NCBI GenBank assembly: GCA_964508755.1
Contig: CAZDUZ010000045.1
Coordinates: 1-7,459, forward strand
DNA: 7,459 nt
From: CAZDUZ01 sp964508755
Lineage (GTDB): Bacteria; Patescibacteriota; Dojkabacteria; SC72; JAFGCJ01
Reading direction: 5' to 3'
Part shown: positions 1 through 6,210 of the stretch, one piece after another
Layout: every line of letters starts with the position of its first letter
How positions within the stretch are numbered: the stretch's first letter is position 1
The notes under the pieces: model-generated
What the model was told of the DNA's origin: nothing
The model's input: only the letters and a program-made list of their open reading frames with translations
Database searches by the model: none
Program-made: the position numbers and the translations under genes

Positions 1-58
1 TTTCATGAAAAGCGTTGCTGCTATTACGAATAGTGCCAATTATTCGTATCATCTCTAA
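1..58 (+). repeat. Tail of dispersed coding-like repeat (copy 1, truncated by window edge)
   Basis: From the ATG at position 5 this stretch reads MKSVAAITNS and then reaches a TAA at 56-58. The copy at 2301-2330 reads MKSIAAIAES in the same alignment. The two DNA sequences differ mostly at third codon positions (GCT/GCG, GCT/GCA, ATT/ATA) or by conservative changes (Val/Ile, Thr/Ala), so the similarity looks protein-level. The 5' part of the element lies outside the window. This could be the end of a broken gene, or of a repeat derived from one. I do not recognise the protein. Confidence 0.5.
25..48. repeat. Perfect 8-bp inverted repeat
   Basis: TACGAATA (25-32) and TATTCGTA (41-48) are exact reverse complements around an 8-base loop. 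No T-run follows, so it is not a classical intrinsic terminator. It lies at the end of repeat copy 1, about 60 bases before the GNAT promoter. It could be a weak terminator for an upstream transcript or part of the repeat. Confidence 0.5.
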
Positions 59-84
59 ACATTACTGTACACAGCGTTGTACTA

Positions 85-111
85 TTGTTTTGATCTAAAC
101 TTGACTATAAT
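85..111 (+). promoter_or_regulatory. Promoter of the GNAT gene, leaderless geometry
   Basis: A perfect -10 box TATAAT lies at 106-111. The best -35 candidate, TTGTTT at 85-90, gives a short 15-base spacer. A TG dinucleotide at 102-103 is one base further from the -10 box than in a classical extended -10. The start codon at 118 is 7 bases beyond the end of the box, exactly where transcription would be expected to begin, so the mRNA probably has no 5' UTR. Confidence 0.65.
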
Positions 112-117
112 GACTTT

Positions 118-609
118 ATGAACTCAATAGATATAAAAAAGACAATCCGTATCGAACAAGCACTCGGAATCTATGCTAATGACGTTAGGATTCAGAAGAT
201 GTTCGAGAATCTTTATTCTGATGATGGAAAAGAGGAACGGCCTGGAGATTGGGGCACTACCAAAAGTACATTTTCTCATTTATTCGAAAAGCAACAGGGG
301 TTTGTTGCTTTTGACAAAGAGGACTATCCTGTAGGTTATTCCCTCTGGATGGAGACACCAAATAGTCCATGGGTCCCGGAGTCAATCTTCATATCTGAGC
401 TGTATGTGAGCCTTCGGTTTAGGAACCATGGTATCGGCACACACTTAATTCAGAGAATTTTGGAGCAGTCGTTTCCAGATGGCATCAAGAAATTCTGGAT
501 AACACATGATCCGGAACATAAAACGTTGACAACCTTCTATCAACGGCTGGGATTCACGGCGACGGGTATGACAGATGTTGGAAACGTTATTATGACAAGG
601 GAGATCTGA
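118..609 (+). CDS. GNAT-family N-acetyltransferase
   Basis: The 163-residue product has the GCN5-related N-acetyltransferase pattern. The acetyl-CoA pyrophosphate-binding motif A reads RFRNHGIGTHLI at residues 100-111, matching R/Q-x-x-G-x-G/A. The late motif FYQRLGF at 140-146 is typical of the family's final strand-helix unit. The preceding strand ISELYV (92-97) is the usual core strand leading into motif A. Enzymes of this family move an acetyl group from acetyl-CoA to an amine; the substrate here cannot be told. The protein is cytosolic, with no signal peptide or membrane segment. The length is normal for a single GNAT domain. The ATG lies directly at the predicted transcription start and has no ribosome-binding site. 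The TGA stop lies within the start of the next repeat copy. It appears to be a single-gene unit. Confidence 0.9.
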   Translation: MNSIDIKKTIRIEQALGIYANDVRIQKMFENLYSDDGKEERPGDWGTTKSTFSHLFEKQQGFVAFDKEDYPVGYSLWMETPNSPWVPESIFISELYVSLRFRNHGIGTHLIQRILEQSFPDGIKKFWITHDPEHKTLTTFYQRLGFTATGMTDVGNVIMTREI

Positions 610-627
610 CCCGCCAGGTCCATTTTA

Positions 628-652
628 TCCCGCTATCCGCAGAATAGCGGGA
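628..652. repeat. 9-bp perfect hairpin inside repeat copy 2
   Basis: TCCCGCTAT (628-636) pairs exactly with ATAGCGGGA (644-652) around a 7-base loop. It is GC-rich but followed by CAAGCC rather than a T-run, so it is at best a Rho-independent-like stop without a U-tract for the GNAT transcript. It sits at the site where copy 3 has no insert, and looks like a REP-like palindrome inserted into the repeat. Confidence 0.65.
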
Positions 653-687
653 CAAGCCCTGCCATCCACCGGCTGTGCGGGACAAGC
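647..687 (+). repeat. Pair of 11-bp direct repeats
   Basis: GCGGGACAAGC occurs at 647-657 and again at 677-687, exactly 30 bases apart. The first copy overlaps the 3' arm of the hairpin at 628-652. The pair suggests two tandem palindromic units, the second one degraded, within the insert of repeat copy 2. Confidence 0.6.
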
Positions 688-787
688 AAACCACATCATG
701 GAATTGGTACGAATAGCTGTACTAACTTGCAATCACAATGAAAGTTTGAACGTTTCTTATCAACAGATCTTACCATCATAGTGTTTC

Positions 788-817
788 CAGACATATCCGC
801 CTGCAATCTGCTACAAT
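788..817 (+). promoter_or_regulatory. Extended -10 promoter of the HAD gene, leaderless geometry
   Basis: TACAAT at 812-817 is preceded by TG at 809-810 with one base between, giving the extended -10 form TGnTACAAT. A partial -35 (CAGACA, 788-793) lies 18 bases upstream. The ATG at 824 begins 7 bases after the box, the same spacing as at the GNAT gene, so transcription probably starts on the start codon. Confidence 0.6.
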
Positions 818-823
818 GTAAAC

Positions 824-2197
824 ATGAGCAATAAATCTAAGTACAAAGGGGTGATATTTGACCTTGACCAAACGCTCGCCAATACTGAAGATTATTGTCT
901 CCCCAAGGAGTCCTGCCAAGAGAACTGTGAGCAATATGCCGAGTGGCATCTTTACGAATTTCTCAGACCTCATCTAAAAATCATCTCCTGGAACGAATTC
1001 GAAACCCAATACCAGTTGGCAAAATCTCAGGTAAAGATGATCCTGAAAGGAACCGCCGCTTCCCACAATCGTTACTTGTACATCCAACGAACATTGGAAA
1101 ATCTAGGGGTAAGATTCTCCCCAGAGCTCGTTTATAATGCAACCAACAAATACTGGGATCACATTCTCACCAACATGAAACTTTTTCCGAAAGTTTTAGA
1201 AACACTCAAAAGAATCAAAGAGTCACATTTTGTTACAGCCGTTCTATCCGACCTTACTGCGGATATTCAAATCCAGAAGCTTTCAAAACTCAAAATTAAC
1301 AAGTATATTGACCTACTCATTACTTCCGAGGAGGCAAATGCCGACAAACCGGATATCCGTCCGTTCACACTGGCACTGGAGAAGATGAACATGGAGCATA
1401 CCGAGGTACTCATGGTCGGAAATAATCCAAAGACTGATATCGCAGGATCAGAGAAAACCAAGATTGACTCTGTACTTTTTGATTTCAACATTATCTATCC
1501 TCAATTTGCAGGAAGAAAGATTTCTGACTTCGAGGAGATCCTCGACATCATCAGTATCACACAACAATCATATTCTTCAAAGAAACTCGTCATTTTTGAT
1601 CTCATGGGCACAATAACCACGGACCCACATCTCATAAGAAGCACACTCTCAAGTGTGTTAAAGAGTCAGAACGTTCCGTTTGAATACCATTCAGTGAAAG
1701 AAATGTATGAGAAATTGAAAGTCGGATCTATTTCAGATGCTGAATTTTGGAATGGGATCGGTATTCCTGAAGAGAACCATCAAGGATATGAAGACATGCT
1801 TATCGACAAGATAGAGATGCGGCAAGAGGCCCCTCAGATCATCAAGAATATACAAAAGAAGAGTCACACAGCAGTCCTCTCGAATATCCCGTCAACATGG
1901 GGCCGGCGAATTGCAGAGAAATTCAACCTTGATTCGTACTTTGATGCGTTAGTTTTTAGTGGAGATTATAAGACAAAGAAACCTGATTCAAAACTTTACA
2001 AGATCGTTCTCTCAAAGTTCCCGGGAGTAAACCCTGCTCAAACATATATCGTCGATAACGAGCTCGGCGACCTCAAAGCGGCAAAGCACCACATCATGAA
2101 CACGATATGGCTAGAAGTAGAAGACAAGGACACCCTATATGTTCCAGATTTTGTTGTCGGAGATTTGAACGACATTCTCAAGATTCTTGCCGTCTGA
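824..2197 (+). CDS. Tandem two-domain HAD-superfamily hydrolase
   Basis: The 457-residue protein contains two complete HAD (haloacid dehalogenase-type, Mg-dependent phosphatase) folds in a row, about twice the usual length. Domain 1 (about 8-245) has nucleophile motif FDLDQT with D13 and D15, motif II S142 (AVLSDLT), motif III K175 (ADKPD) and motif IV GNNPKTD ending in D205; the usual first Asp of motif IV is N200. Domain 2 (about 254-457) has FDLMGT with nucleophile D259 but Met261 where the general acid Asp belongs, then S353 (VLSNIPS), K386 (KKPD) and D411/D416 (VDNELGD). Both have a helical cap insert after motif I. The family mostly hydrolyses phosphate monoesters; the substrate is unknown. 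Domain 1 is more likely to be catalytic. Domain 2 may be impaired, regulatory, or use a modified mechanism. There is no signal peptide. No ribosome-binding site is visible at the leaderless ATG. Confidence 0.88.
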   Translation: MSNKSKYKGVIFDLDQTLANTEDYCLPKESCQENCEQYAEWHLYEFLRPHLKIISWNEFETQYQLAKSQVKMILKGTAASHNRYLYIQRTLENLGVRFSPELVYNATNKYWDHILTNMKLFPKVLETLKRIKESHFVTAVLSDLTADIQIQKLSKLKINKYIDLLITSEEANADKPDIRPFTLALEKMNMEHTEVLMVGNNPKTDIAGSEKTKIDSVLFDFNIIYPQFAGRKISDFEEILDIISITQQSYSSKKLVIFDLMGTITTDPHLIRSTLSSVLKSQNVPFEYHSVKEMYEKLKVGSISDAEFWNGIGIPEENHQGYEDMLIDKIEMRQEAPQIIKNIQKKSHTAVLSNIPSTWGRRIAEKFNLDSYFDALVFSGDYKTKKPDSKLYKIVLSKFPGVNPAQTYIVDNELGDLKAAKHHIMNTIWLEVEDKDTLYVPDFVVGDLNDILKILAV

Positions 2198-2369
2198 CCA
2201 GGAATTTCACCGCGCAACTTCAAGAAACCTTACCACTAAAGGGTAATCTGACCGCCTGGAATGGTTTACAAACCATGTCATGGAGTGGGTGAGAGTGATG
2301 AAAAGCATTGCGGCAATAGCGGAAAGTCGCAGTACCCTCATCCCATGTGTTACAGGTCTCACACCCTAG
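2195..2369 (+). repeat. Dispersed coding-like repeat, copy 3 (no palindromic insert)
   Basis: The HAD stop codon begins TGACCAGGAATTTCACC, which resembles a shortened repeat start. A fuller copy begins at 2249 with TGACCGCCTGG. From 2250 it reads DRLEWFTNHVMEWVRV and on into MKSIAAIAES, staying open until TAG at 2367-2369. It is the only copy in which the TRQEWFT-like and NHVMEWV-like halves are joined in one frame. At the junction ATGGTTT (2261-2267) and AAACCAT (2270-2276) form an exact inverted repeat, the point where other copies carry inserts. An imperfect TTACC/GGTAA hairpin lies at 2230-2246. No promoter or start codon precedes the frame (a TAA lies at 2244-2246), so I do not call it a gene. 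The area lies between convergent genes, and I see no T-tract terminator. Confidence 0.55.
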
Positions 2370-2383
2370 CTCACACTACACTT

Positions 2384-3838
2384 TCACTTTTCCTCAAACG
2401 AGTTGAAGCTCAATTCCCACGTTGTCACCTCAATTCCGTCTACTACACTGATGCCTTTCTTCAAAAGCTCATCCCTTATGGAATCCGCCAGGATGAAATC
2501 CTCTCGTTTCCTCACTTCACTTCGCTGTGAGACAATCGAATCAATCTCAGTTCTGCTCAATCCCGCATTTTGCAGATACATGTCCTCAATTTCTTTGATG
2601 ACTGTCGACGCATCTAGATCAAACAAACCTATCACATTCCCAACATGACGAATGAACCGCACATTCATATCAGTAACTGAACTGCCATGATCATTCGTCG
2701 TACCCTTATCAAGCTCCCCATTGATCTCTTTTACCGCCTGTAGGATGAACGCAATAACAGGAACCGTATTGAAGTCATCATCCATCACTGCCTCGAATCT
2801 TTGAATCATTTCTGCAAAAGATACCTTATTGAAAGACTCCTGTGAAGCTTTAAGTGCTTCATCTGCCCGCGCAAGCGTCTTGTACACCTGATATACCGTC
2901 TTTGTCGCGTCGACATACCGTTGTGGAACAAACTGAACATGGGATCGGTAGTGGTTCGTCAGAAAGAGATACCGTATAACTTCAGTGTGATACTTCTTGA
3001 GCCAATCCCTAATTTCAATATCGTTGTGCAGGGACTTGCTCATCTTTTCTCCGCCGACCATCAGAAGGCCATTGTGAACCCAAAAGTTGGCAAGGGTATG
3101 CCCGGTCAAGCTCTCACTCTGTGCAATCTCATTCTCATGGTGTGGGAAGATAAGGTCAGCACCACCTCCATGAATATCAAGTGTCTCTCCGATATAGTGC
3201 ATACTCATTACGGAGCACTCAATGTGCCATCCTGGTCTGCCCTGTCCCCAAGGGGAATCCCAACCAAATTCATCCACAGGCGATGACTTCCACAATGCAA
3301 AGTCAACAACCGCTCGCTTATCCTCTTCCAGATCCTTTCGGACAGCTACTCGTTGTTCTTCGGTTTTTCGACCAGAAAGTTTTCCATATGCAGGAAACGT
3401 AGCGACACTGAAGTATACATTCCCTTTCTGAGTAGCGTACGCATTGCCTTTTTCGATTAACTTCTGTACTGCTTCAATGATCTGCGGGATAAAGTCAGAC
3501 ACCTTCGTTGTGTGCGTTTCCTCCTTAACCCGTAGCGCCTTAAAATCAGCAGTGCACTGATCAATAACTCGCTGGGAGTAGGTGAGTGGATCAATTCCTT
3601 CAGCTTTAGCGCGTTCTACGATGCGATCCTCAATATCCGTGTAGTTCCGGACGTATGTCACGTCATACCCTTTATATTCGAAGTAGCGCCGAATGACATC
3701 GAATACTATTCCTTGCATCGCATGCCCAAGATGCGAGGGTTTGTAAGGAGTGACACCGCACGCATACATCCCAACTTTTCCTTTATGAACAGGAGTGAAT
3801 TCTTCTTTTCGCCTTGTTAATGAACTGTAAATCTTCAT
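2384..3838 (-). CDS. cysS: Cysteinyl-tRNA synthetase (CysRS)
   Basis: This class I aminoacyl-tRNA synthetase activates cysteine with ATP and attaches it to tRNA-Cys in the cytosol. At 484 residues it is close to normal length. The Rossmann-fold signature HLGH (the HIGH motif) is at 36-39 and KMSKS at 265-269. The zinc site that selects the cysteine thiol is visible: C27 (YACGVTP), C208 in GWHIECS, H233 or H234 in FPHHENE, and E237. The C-terminal tRNA-binding helical part (about 340-470) ends in the family-typical RKREDFILADSIRDELLKKG segment and a TTWEL tail. It is the last gene of the tRNA-Cys/cysteine synthase block, 43 bases after the synthase stop. A TATAAA box six bases before the ATG could give it a second, leaderless transcript. 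No Shine-Dalgarno sequence is visible. Confidence 0.97.
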   Translation of the reverse strand: MKIYSSLTRRKEEFTPVHKGKVGMYACGVTPYKPSHLGHAMQGIVFDVIRRYFEYKGYDVTYVRNYTDIEDRIVERAKAEGIDPLTYSQRVIDQCTADFKALRVKEETHTTKVSDFIPQIIEAVQKLIEKGNAYATQKGNVYFSVATFPAYGKLSGRKTEEQRVAVRKDLEEDKRAVVDFALWKSSPVDEFGWDSPWGQGRPGWHIECSVMSMHYIGETLDIHGGGADLIFPHHENEIAQSESLTGHTLANFWVHNGLLMVGGEKMSKSLHNDIEIRDWLKKYHTEVIRYLFLTNHYRSHVQFVPQRYVDATKTVYQVYKTLARADEALKASQESFNKVSFAEMIQRFEAVMDDDFNTVPVIAFILQAVKEINGELDKGTTNDHGSSVTDMNVRFIRHVGNVIGLFDLDASTVIKEIEDMYLQNAGLSRTEIDSIVSQRSEVRKREDFILADSIRDELLKKGISVVDGIEVTTWELSFNSFEEK

Positions 3839-3844
3839 GTTATT

Positions 3845-3850
3845 TTTATA
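3845..3850 (-). promoter_or_regulatory. Possible internal leaderless -10 box for cysS
   Basis: On the minus strand TATAAA is followed by six bases and then the cysS ATG, the same spacing as at the plus-strand genes. The whole 43-base gap is very AT-rich, so a chance match is quite possible. There is no good -35 at standard spacing (TTGTTA is 20 bases upstream), and no TG extension. Confidence 0.3.
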
Positions 3851-3881
3851 ATAATAAGTAATATACGAAATAACAAATCAA

Positions 3882-4775
3882 CTAGCGGAATAGCTCCGTG
3901 CTCACGTAGCGGTCTCCACGATCAGGGAAGATAGTCACAACATTTCCCTTCTTGAGGTTCTTTGCCACTTCAATTGCACCCCAGAGTGCGGCGCCAGATG
4001 AAATCCCAACAGAAATCCCCTCCTTTCGATACACTTCTCGTGCCAAACCAAAGGCCGATTCATCATCGGTAATCTTCAGTAGTTCATTAAGTATTCCAAG
4101 GTCAAGAATCGGAGGAGTGTACTCTGTCATGTTGCGAAGCCCTTGGATTCGAGAATGCTCGTTGGGTTCCACTCCAATCACTTTGACCTGACTATCGAAT
4201 TCTCGCAGTCGTTTTCCGATGCCCATAATTGTTCCGCCTGTTCCAAGACCAGCTACAAAATGTGTTATCTCAGGAAGACTTCGAACAATCTCTGCGCCTG
4301 TTGTCTCGTAATGAGCTCGAACATTGATCGGATTTTCAAACTGATTAAGCATGACATATCGATCCGGATTGTCAGCAACCATCTGCGCGGCTGTCTTCAG
4401 AGCAAAGTTCGTTCCCCTGTCCTTGTCCGTGAGGATAATCTCAGCTCCATACTGCTCGAGCAGCTTTCTTCGCTCAATGCTTGCAGACGCCGACATAACC
4501 GCAATGAATCTATAGCCTTTAATCGCTGAAACCATTGCAAGACCAATACCCGTGTTTCCGCTTGTTGCCTCAATAATTACCTTTCTTTTTTCCAAAAGAC
4601 CTCGCCTTTCAGCGTCCTCGATCAGATACTTTGCCACACGATCCTTTATTGATCCGCCAGGATTTGAACCTTCAAGCTTCGCGAAAATATGCACCGACTT
4701 TCGTGGTGCATAACGAGTTAGTTCTACCAACGGAGTATTTCCGATGGTCTGTAACACATTCATAGCCTCATTCAT
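3882..4775 (-). CDS. cysM: Cysteine synthase, CysM/CysK family (PLP-dependent)
   Basis: This fold-type II PLP enzyme makes L-cysteine by replacing the O-acetyl (or, in some relatives, O-phospho) group of an activated serine with a sulfur donor. K44 in NPGGSIKDR is the PLP-binding lysine. TSGNTG (71-76) is the substrate/PLP loop, GLGTGGT (176-182) the phosphate-binding glycine loop, and GISSGA (257-262) contacts the pyridine ring. NQFENP followed by AHYETTG (144-160) and the ending PDRGDRYVST (284-293) resemble E. coli CysM more than CysK, from memory, so I favour CysM; donor and acceptor specificity are unproven. At 297 residues it is full length with no regulatory CBS domain. The ATG is only 12 bases from the tRNA-Cys gene. 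There is no ribosome-binding site before it, but GAGG lies just before a second in-frame ATG (4763), so residue 5 is an alternative start. Confidence 0.93.
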   Translation of the reverse strand: MNEAMNVLQTIGNTPLVELTRYAPRKSVHIFAKLEGSNPGGSIKDRVAKYLIEDAERRGLLEKRKVIIEATSGNTGIGLAMVSAIKGYRFIAVMSASASIERRKLLEQYGAEIILTDKDRGTNFALKTAAQMVADNPDRYVMLNQFENPINVRAHYETTGAEIVRSLPEITHFVAGLGTGGTIMGIGKRLREFDSQVKVIGVEPNEHSRIQGLRNMTEYTPPILDLGILNELLKITDDESAFGLAREVYRKEGISVGISSGAALWGAIEVAKNLKKGNVVTIFPDRGDRYVSTELFR

Positions 4776-4787
4776 AACAACTAAATG

Positions 4788-4858
4788 AGGTGATTACGGG
4801 AGTCGAACCCGTCTGAAAGGTGTTGCAGACCTTTGCCTAGCCGCTCGGCCAAATCACC
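4788..4858 (-). tRNA. tRNA-Cys (anticodon GCA)
   Basis: The 71-base cloverleaf is complete. Acceptor stem GGTGATT pairs with AATCACC, the D stem is GCC/GGC, and the anticodon stem AAGGT/ACCTT encloses loop CTGCAAC, with GCA as anticodon. A four-base variable loop follows, then T stem ACGGG/CCCGT with loop TTCGACT. The discriminator base is T (U73), the identity base for cysteine. The CCA end is not encoded, so it must be added by a nucleotidyltransferase. The cysteine synthase start codon follows after 12 bases, which implies that 3' processing must separate tRNA from mRNA in a joint transcript. Confidence 0.97.
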
Positions 4859-4915
4859 AATTCGAATTAGCTTAAGACCGATGTCTAAGTATGTTAGGAA
4901 GAGGAAAAACAGAAA

Positions 4916-4973
4916 CAGCAGAATAAGCCAACACTAAATTGTGCGGCTACAACAACAAACTAGATTTCTGCTG
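4916..4973 (-). promoter_or_regulatory. Structured leader before tRNA-Cys (nested hairpins)
   Basis: Between the promoter and the tRNA, CAGCAGAA and TTCTGCTG (plus-strand 4916-4923 and 4966-4973) form an exact 8-bp outer stem. Inside it AGCC/GGCT (4926-4929, 4945-4948) and CAC/GTG (4932-4934, 4941-4943) form an inner hairpin with a six-base loop. No T-box sequence is present. It may be a processing or stability element in the roughly 130-base leader; a function in sensing cysteine is only a guess. Confidence 0.4.
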
Positions 4974-4997
4974 GCTCGAGGTTTCATTACGTAAAGA

Positions 4998-5026
4998 ATT
5001 ATAGTTCTATAAGGTGTAAATTACAA
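4998..5026 (-). promoter_or_regulatory. Sigma-70-type promoter of the tRNA-Cys/cysM/cysS block
   Basis: On the minus strand TTGTAA (plus-strand 5021-5026) and a perfect TATAAT (4998-5003) are separated by exactly 17 bases. This is the best promoter in the window by -35/-10 match and spacing. Transcription would begin near 4991, about 130 bases before the tRNA. Confidence 0.75.
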
Positions 5027-5076
5027 GGTGGAGAGAGTAAACATCAGGTGTATCGTGAGAAGCAGTGTGTGGTAAC

Positions 5077-5100
5077 TTGACCCGCCGGGAATAGTTCACA
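5077..5100 (+). repeat. Dispersed repeat, 5' fragment (copy 4)
   Basis: TTGACCCGCCGGGAATAGTT followed by CACA matches the start of copies 2 and 5. In the shared frame it reads LTRRE-stop-FT, so the Trp codon TGG has become TAG. Phe and Thr are kept with different codons (TTC, ACA). The second half is absent. It lies just beyond the 3' end of the RhuM-Fic gene and upstream of the cysteine block promoter. Confidence 0.55.
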
Positions 5101-5108
5101 TATATTCA

Positions 5109-6104
5109 CTATCTCCCTGAAATCAAGTTTACTACCAACTTCACCATCAGATCCTTATCCTTCCTATCACTCTGAGCAATCATAAGAGCAATTGCAACTA
5201 TTGCGTTTTCTTCAACTAATTTTGTCCCATCACTCCGAAAGAGGATGCCGTTCAGATGCAAAAAACGTAAAAACATGAATGAACCAATCCGCTTGTTTCC
5301 ATCAATAAATGGGTGATTCTTGATAATCAAATACAATAGGTTAGCGGCTTTTTCCTCGATACTTGGATAGAGGTCCTTTCCCTCGAACGTTTGAAAAATC
5401 GACTTCAAAGAAGATTCGAGACCACGGTCTCTTTCATCTCCAAATAGTTCACCAGAGTTAAGCCTCTCGCGGAGATTATCTATCTCTCGAAGGGCATCTG
5501 TGTACTTAATTGCAACAACCGACTTCCGTGACAGTTTTTGGGGCATTTTCACCGAGTCGTTATCAACTTGATGCAGGAGCTCAAGTCCGGATGCATACTC
5601 TGTAATTACTCGTATAAGCCCCTTCGATTGGTCAAGCGTTAACTTCTCTGTATCTACTACTTTTTGTAGAATCTTGATATGACGCCGGAGATCTCTCAGT
5701 TTTCGCGACTCCTCTTCCAATCTCCTGTGGTTTATTGCATAGCCTTCTACGAGATACGCGCGAAGAATATTCGTCGCCCAAATACGAAATTGTGTAGCCC
5801 TTCTCGAATTGACACGGTAGCCAATTGAAATAATCATATCCAGACTAAACACCTCAATCTTTCGTTTAACCTTTCTGTCCCCCTCCTTACGAACTATTTC
5901 CATTTTGGAAACAGTTCGGTCTCGAGACAGCTCTTTGTCAGAGTAAATATTGGAAATGTGCTTTGATATTGCAGGAACCTCAACCTCAAAAAGTTGCGCG
6001 ATACCTCTCCGGTCTAGCCAGACCGTATCTCTTTCCAGCTGAACCGCTAGCTCGATCTCCCGGTCTTCGGTTTTGTATATTGCAATGTTTAGCTTCTTTT
6101 CCAC
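5109..6104 (-). CDS. RhuM-family / Fic-Doc fusion protein (putative toxin-like enzyme)
   Basis: The N-terminal part (about 25-127) is a RhuM-type domain: TVWLDRRGIAQLF and ISKHISNIY form a helix-turn-helix-like start, followed by EVFSLDMIISIGYRVNS and ATQFRIWATNIL, the family's most conserved stretch. A charged, probably coiled linker (about 127-155) follows. The C-terminal Fic/Doc domain (about 195-331) carries the core motif HPFIDGNKRIG at 264-274, with catalytic H264, acidic D268, and N270/R272. Fic enzymes transfer AMP or other phosphate-containing groups to proteins; the GNKR form, with Lys where most AMP-transferases have Gly, is closer to Doc toxins that phosphorylate EF-Tu. RhuM's biochemical role is not established. 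I see no [ST]xxxE[GN] inhibitory motif and no small antitoxin gene beside it. The start is GTG, fixed by an in-frame TAA directly before it. The protein is cytosolic. Confidence 0.9.
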   Translation of the reverse strand: MEKKLNIAIYKTEDREIELAVQLERDTVWLDRRGIAQLFEVEVPAISKHISNIYSDKELSRDRTVSKMEIVRKEGDRKVKRKIEVFSLDMIISIGYRVNSRRATQFRIWATNILRAYLVEGYAINHRRLEEESRKLRDLRRHIKILQKVVDTEKLTLDQSKGLIRVITEYASGLELLHQVDNDSVKMPQKLSRKSVVAIKYTDALREIDNLRERLNSGELFGDERDRGLESSLKSIFQTFEGKDLYPSIEEKAANLLYLIIKNHPFIDGNKRIGSFMFLRFLHLNGILFRSDGTKLVEENAIVAIALMIAQSDRKDKDLMVKLVVNLISGR

Positions 6105-6115
6105 TTACTTTTTCG

Positions 6116-6121
6116 ATCATA
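6116..6121 (-). promoter_or_regulatory. Weak -10 box before the RhuM-Fic gene
   Basis: TATGAT on the minus strand lies 11 bases before the GTG start, which would give a 5' leader of about five bases. No convincing -35 is present at 16-18 bases. This is the only promoter-like sequence I find close to the gene. Confidence 0.3.
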
Positions 6122-6210
6122 CGTTAACTGCTGAAATTCTATATGATCCACTTGAAAAAGTCCCATCGAGGTATTTGTGCGAGATTGCTACACTCTCTAC
6201 AGGAGCTTTC

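Larger units (their letters stand above)
606..781 (+). repeat. Dispersed coding-like repeat, copy 2, with inserted palindromes
   Basis: The copy opens with CTGACCCGCCAGG, which contains the GNAT stop codon, and reads LTRQVHF in one frame (compare VTRQEWF at 6211). After about 60 bases of palindromic insert it resumes with AAACCACATCATGGAATTGG and reads NHIMELVRI (689-715), matching NHVMEWVRV at 2271-2297. Several of the differing codons are synonymous (CAC/CAT, GAA/GAG, GTA/GTG, CGA/AGA). The second part stays open from the ATG at 698 to a TAG at 779-781 (27 codons). The two halves are out of frame with each other because of the insert, so the unit is probably a remnant. Confidence 0.55.

Noticed and set aside
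628..652. Intrinsic terminator for the GNAT gene
   Set aside because: The stem is good, but no T-run follows it; I list it only as a palindrome.
118..2197. Recoded UGA (Gly), as in Gracilibacteria/Absconditabacteria
   Set aside because: UGA acts as stop for the GNAT and HAD genes at sensible family lengths, and no in-frame UGA occurs inside any gene.
604..2369. Integron-like gene cassettes: single genes each followed by a palindromic repeat
   Set aside because: The repeats lack the paired GTTRRRY/RYYYAAC core sites of attC, the genes have their own promoters, and no integrase is in view.
2261..2530. 89-codon plus-strand frame overlapping the end of cysS
   Set aside because: It runs in a different frame from the conserved repeat peptide and is antisense to cysS; it looks like chance.
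4859..4991. T-box riboswitch controlling the cysteine genes
   Set aside because: There is no TGGNACC T-box sequence or antiterminator arrangement, and the first gene is itself a tRNA.
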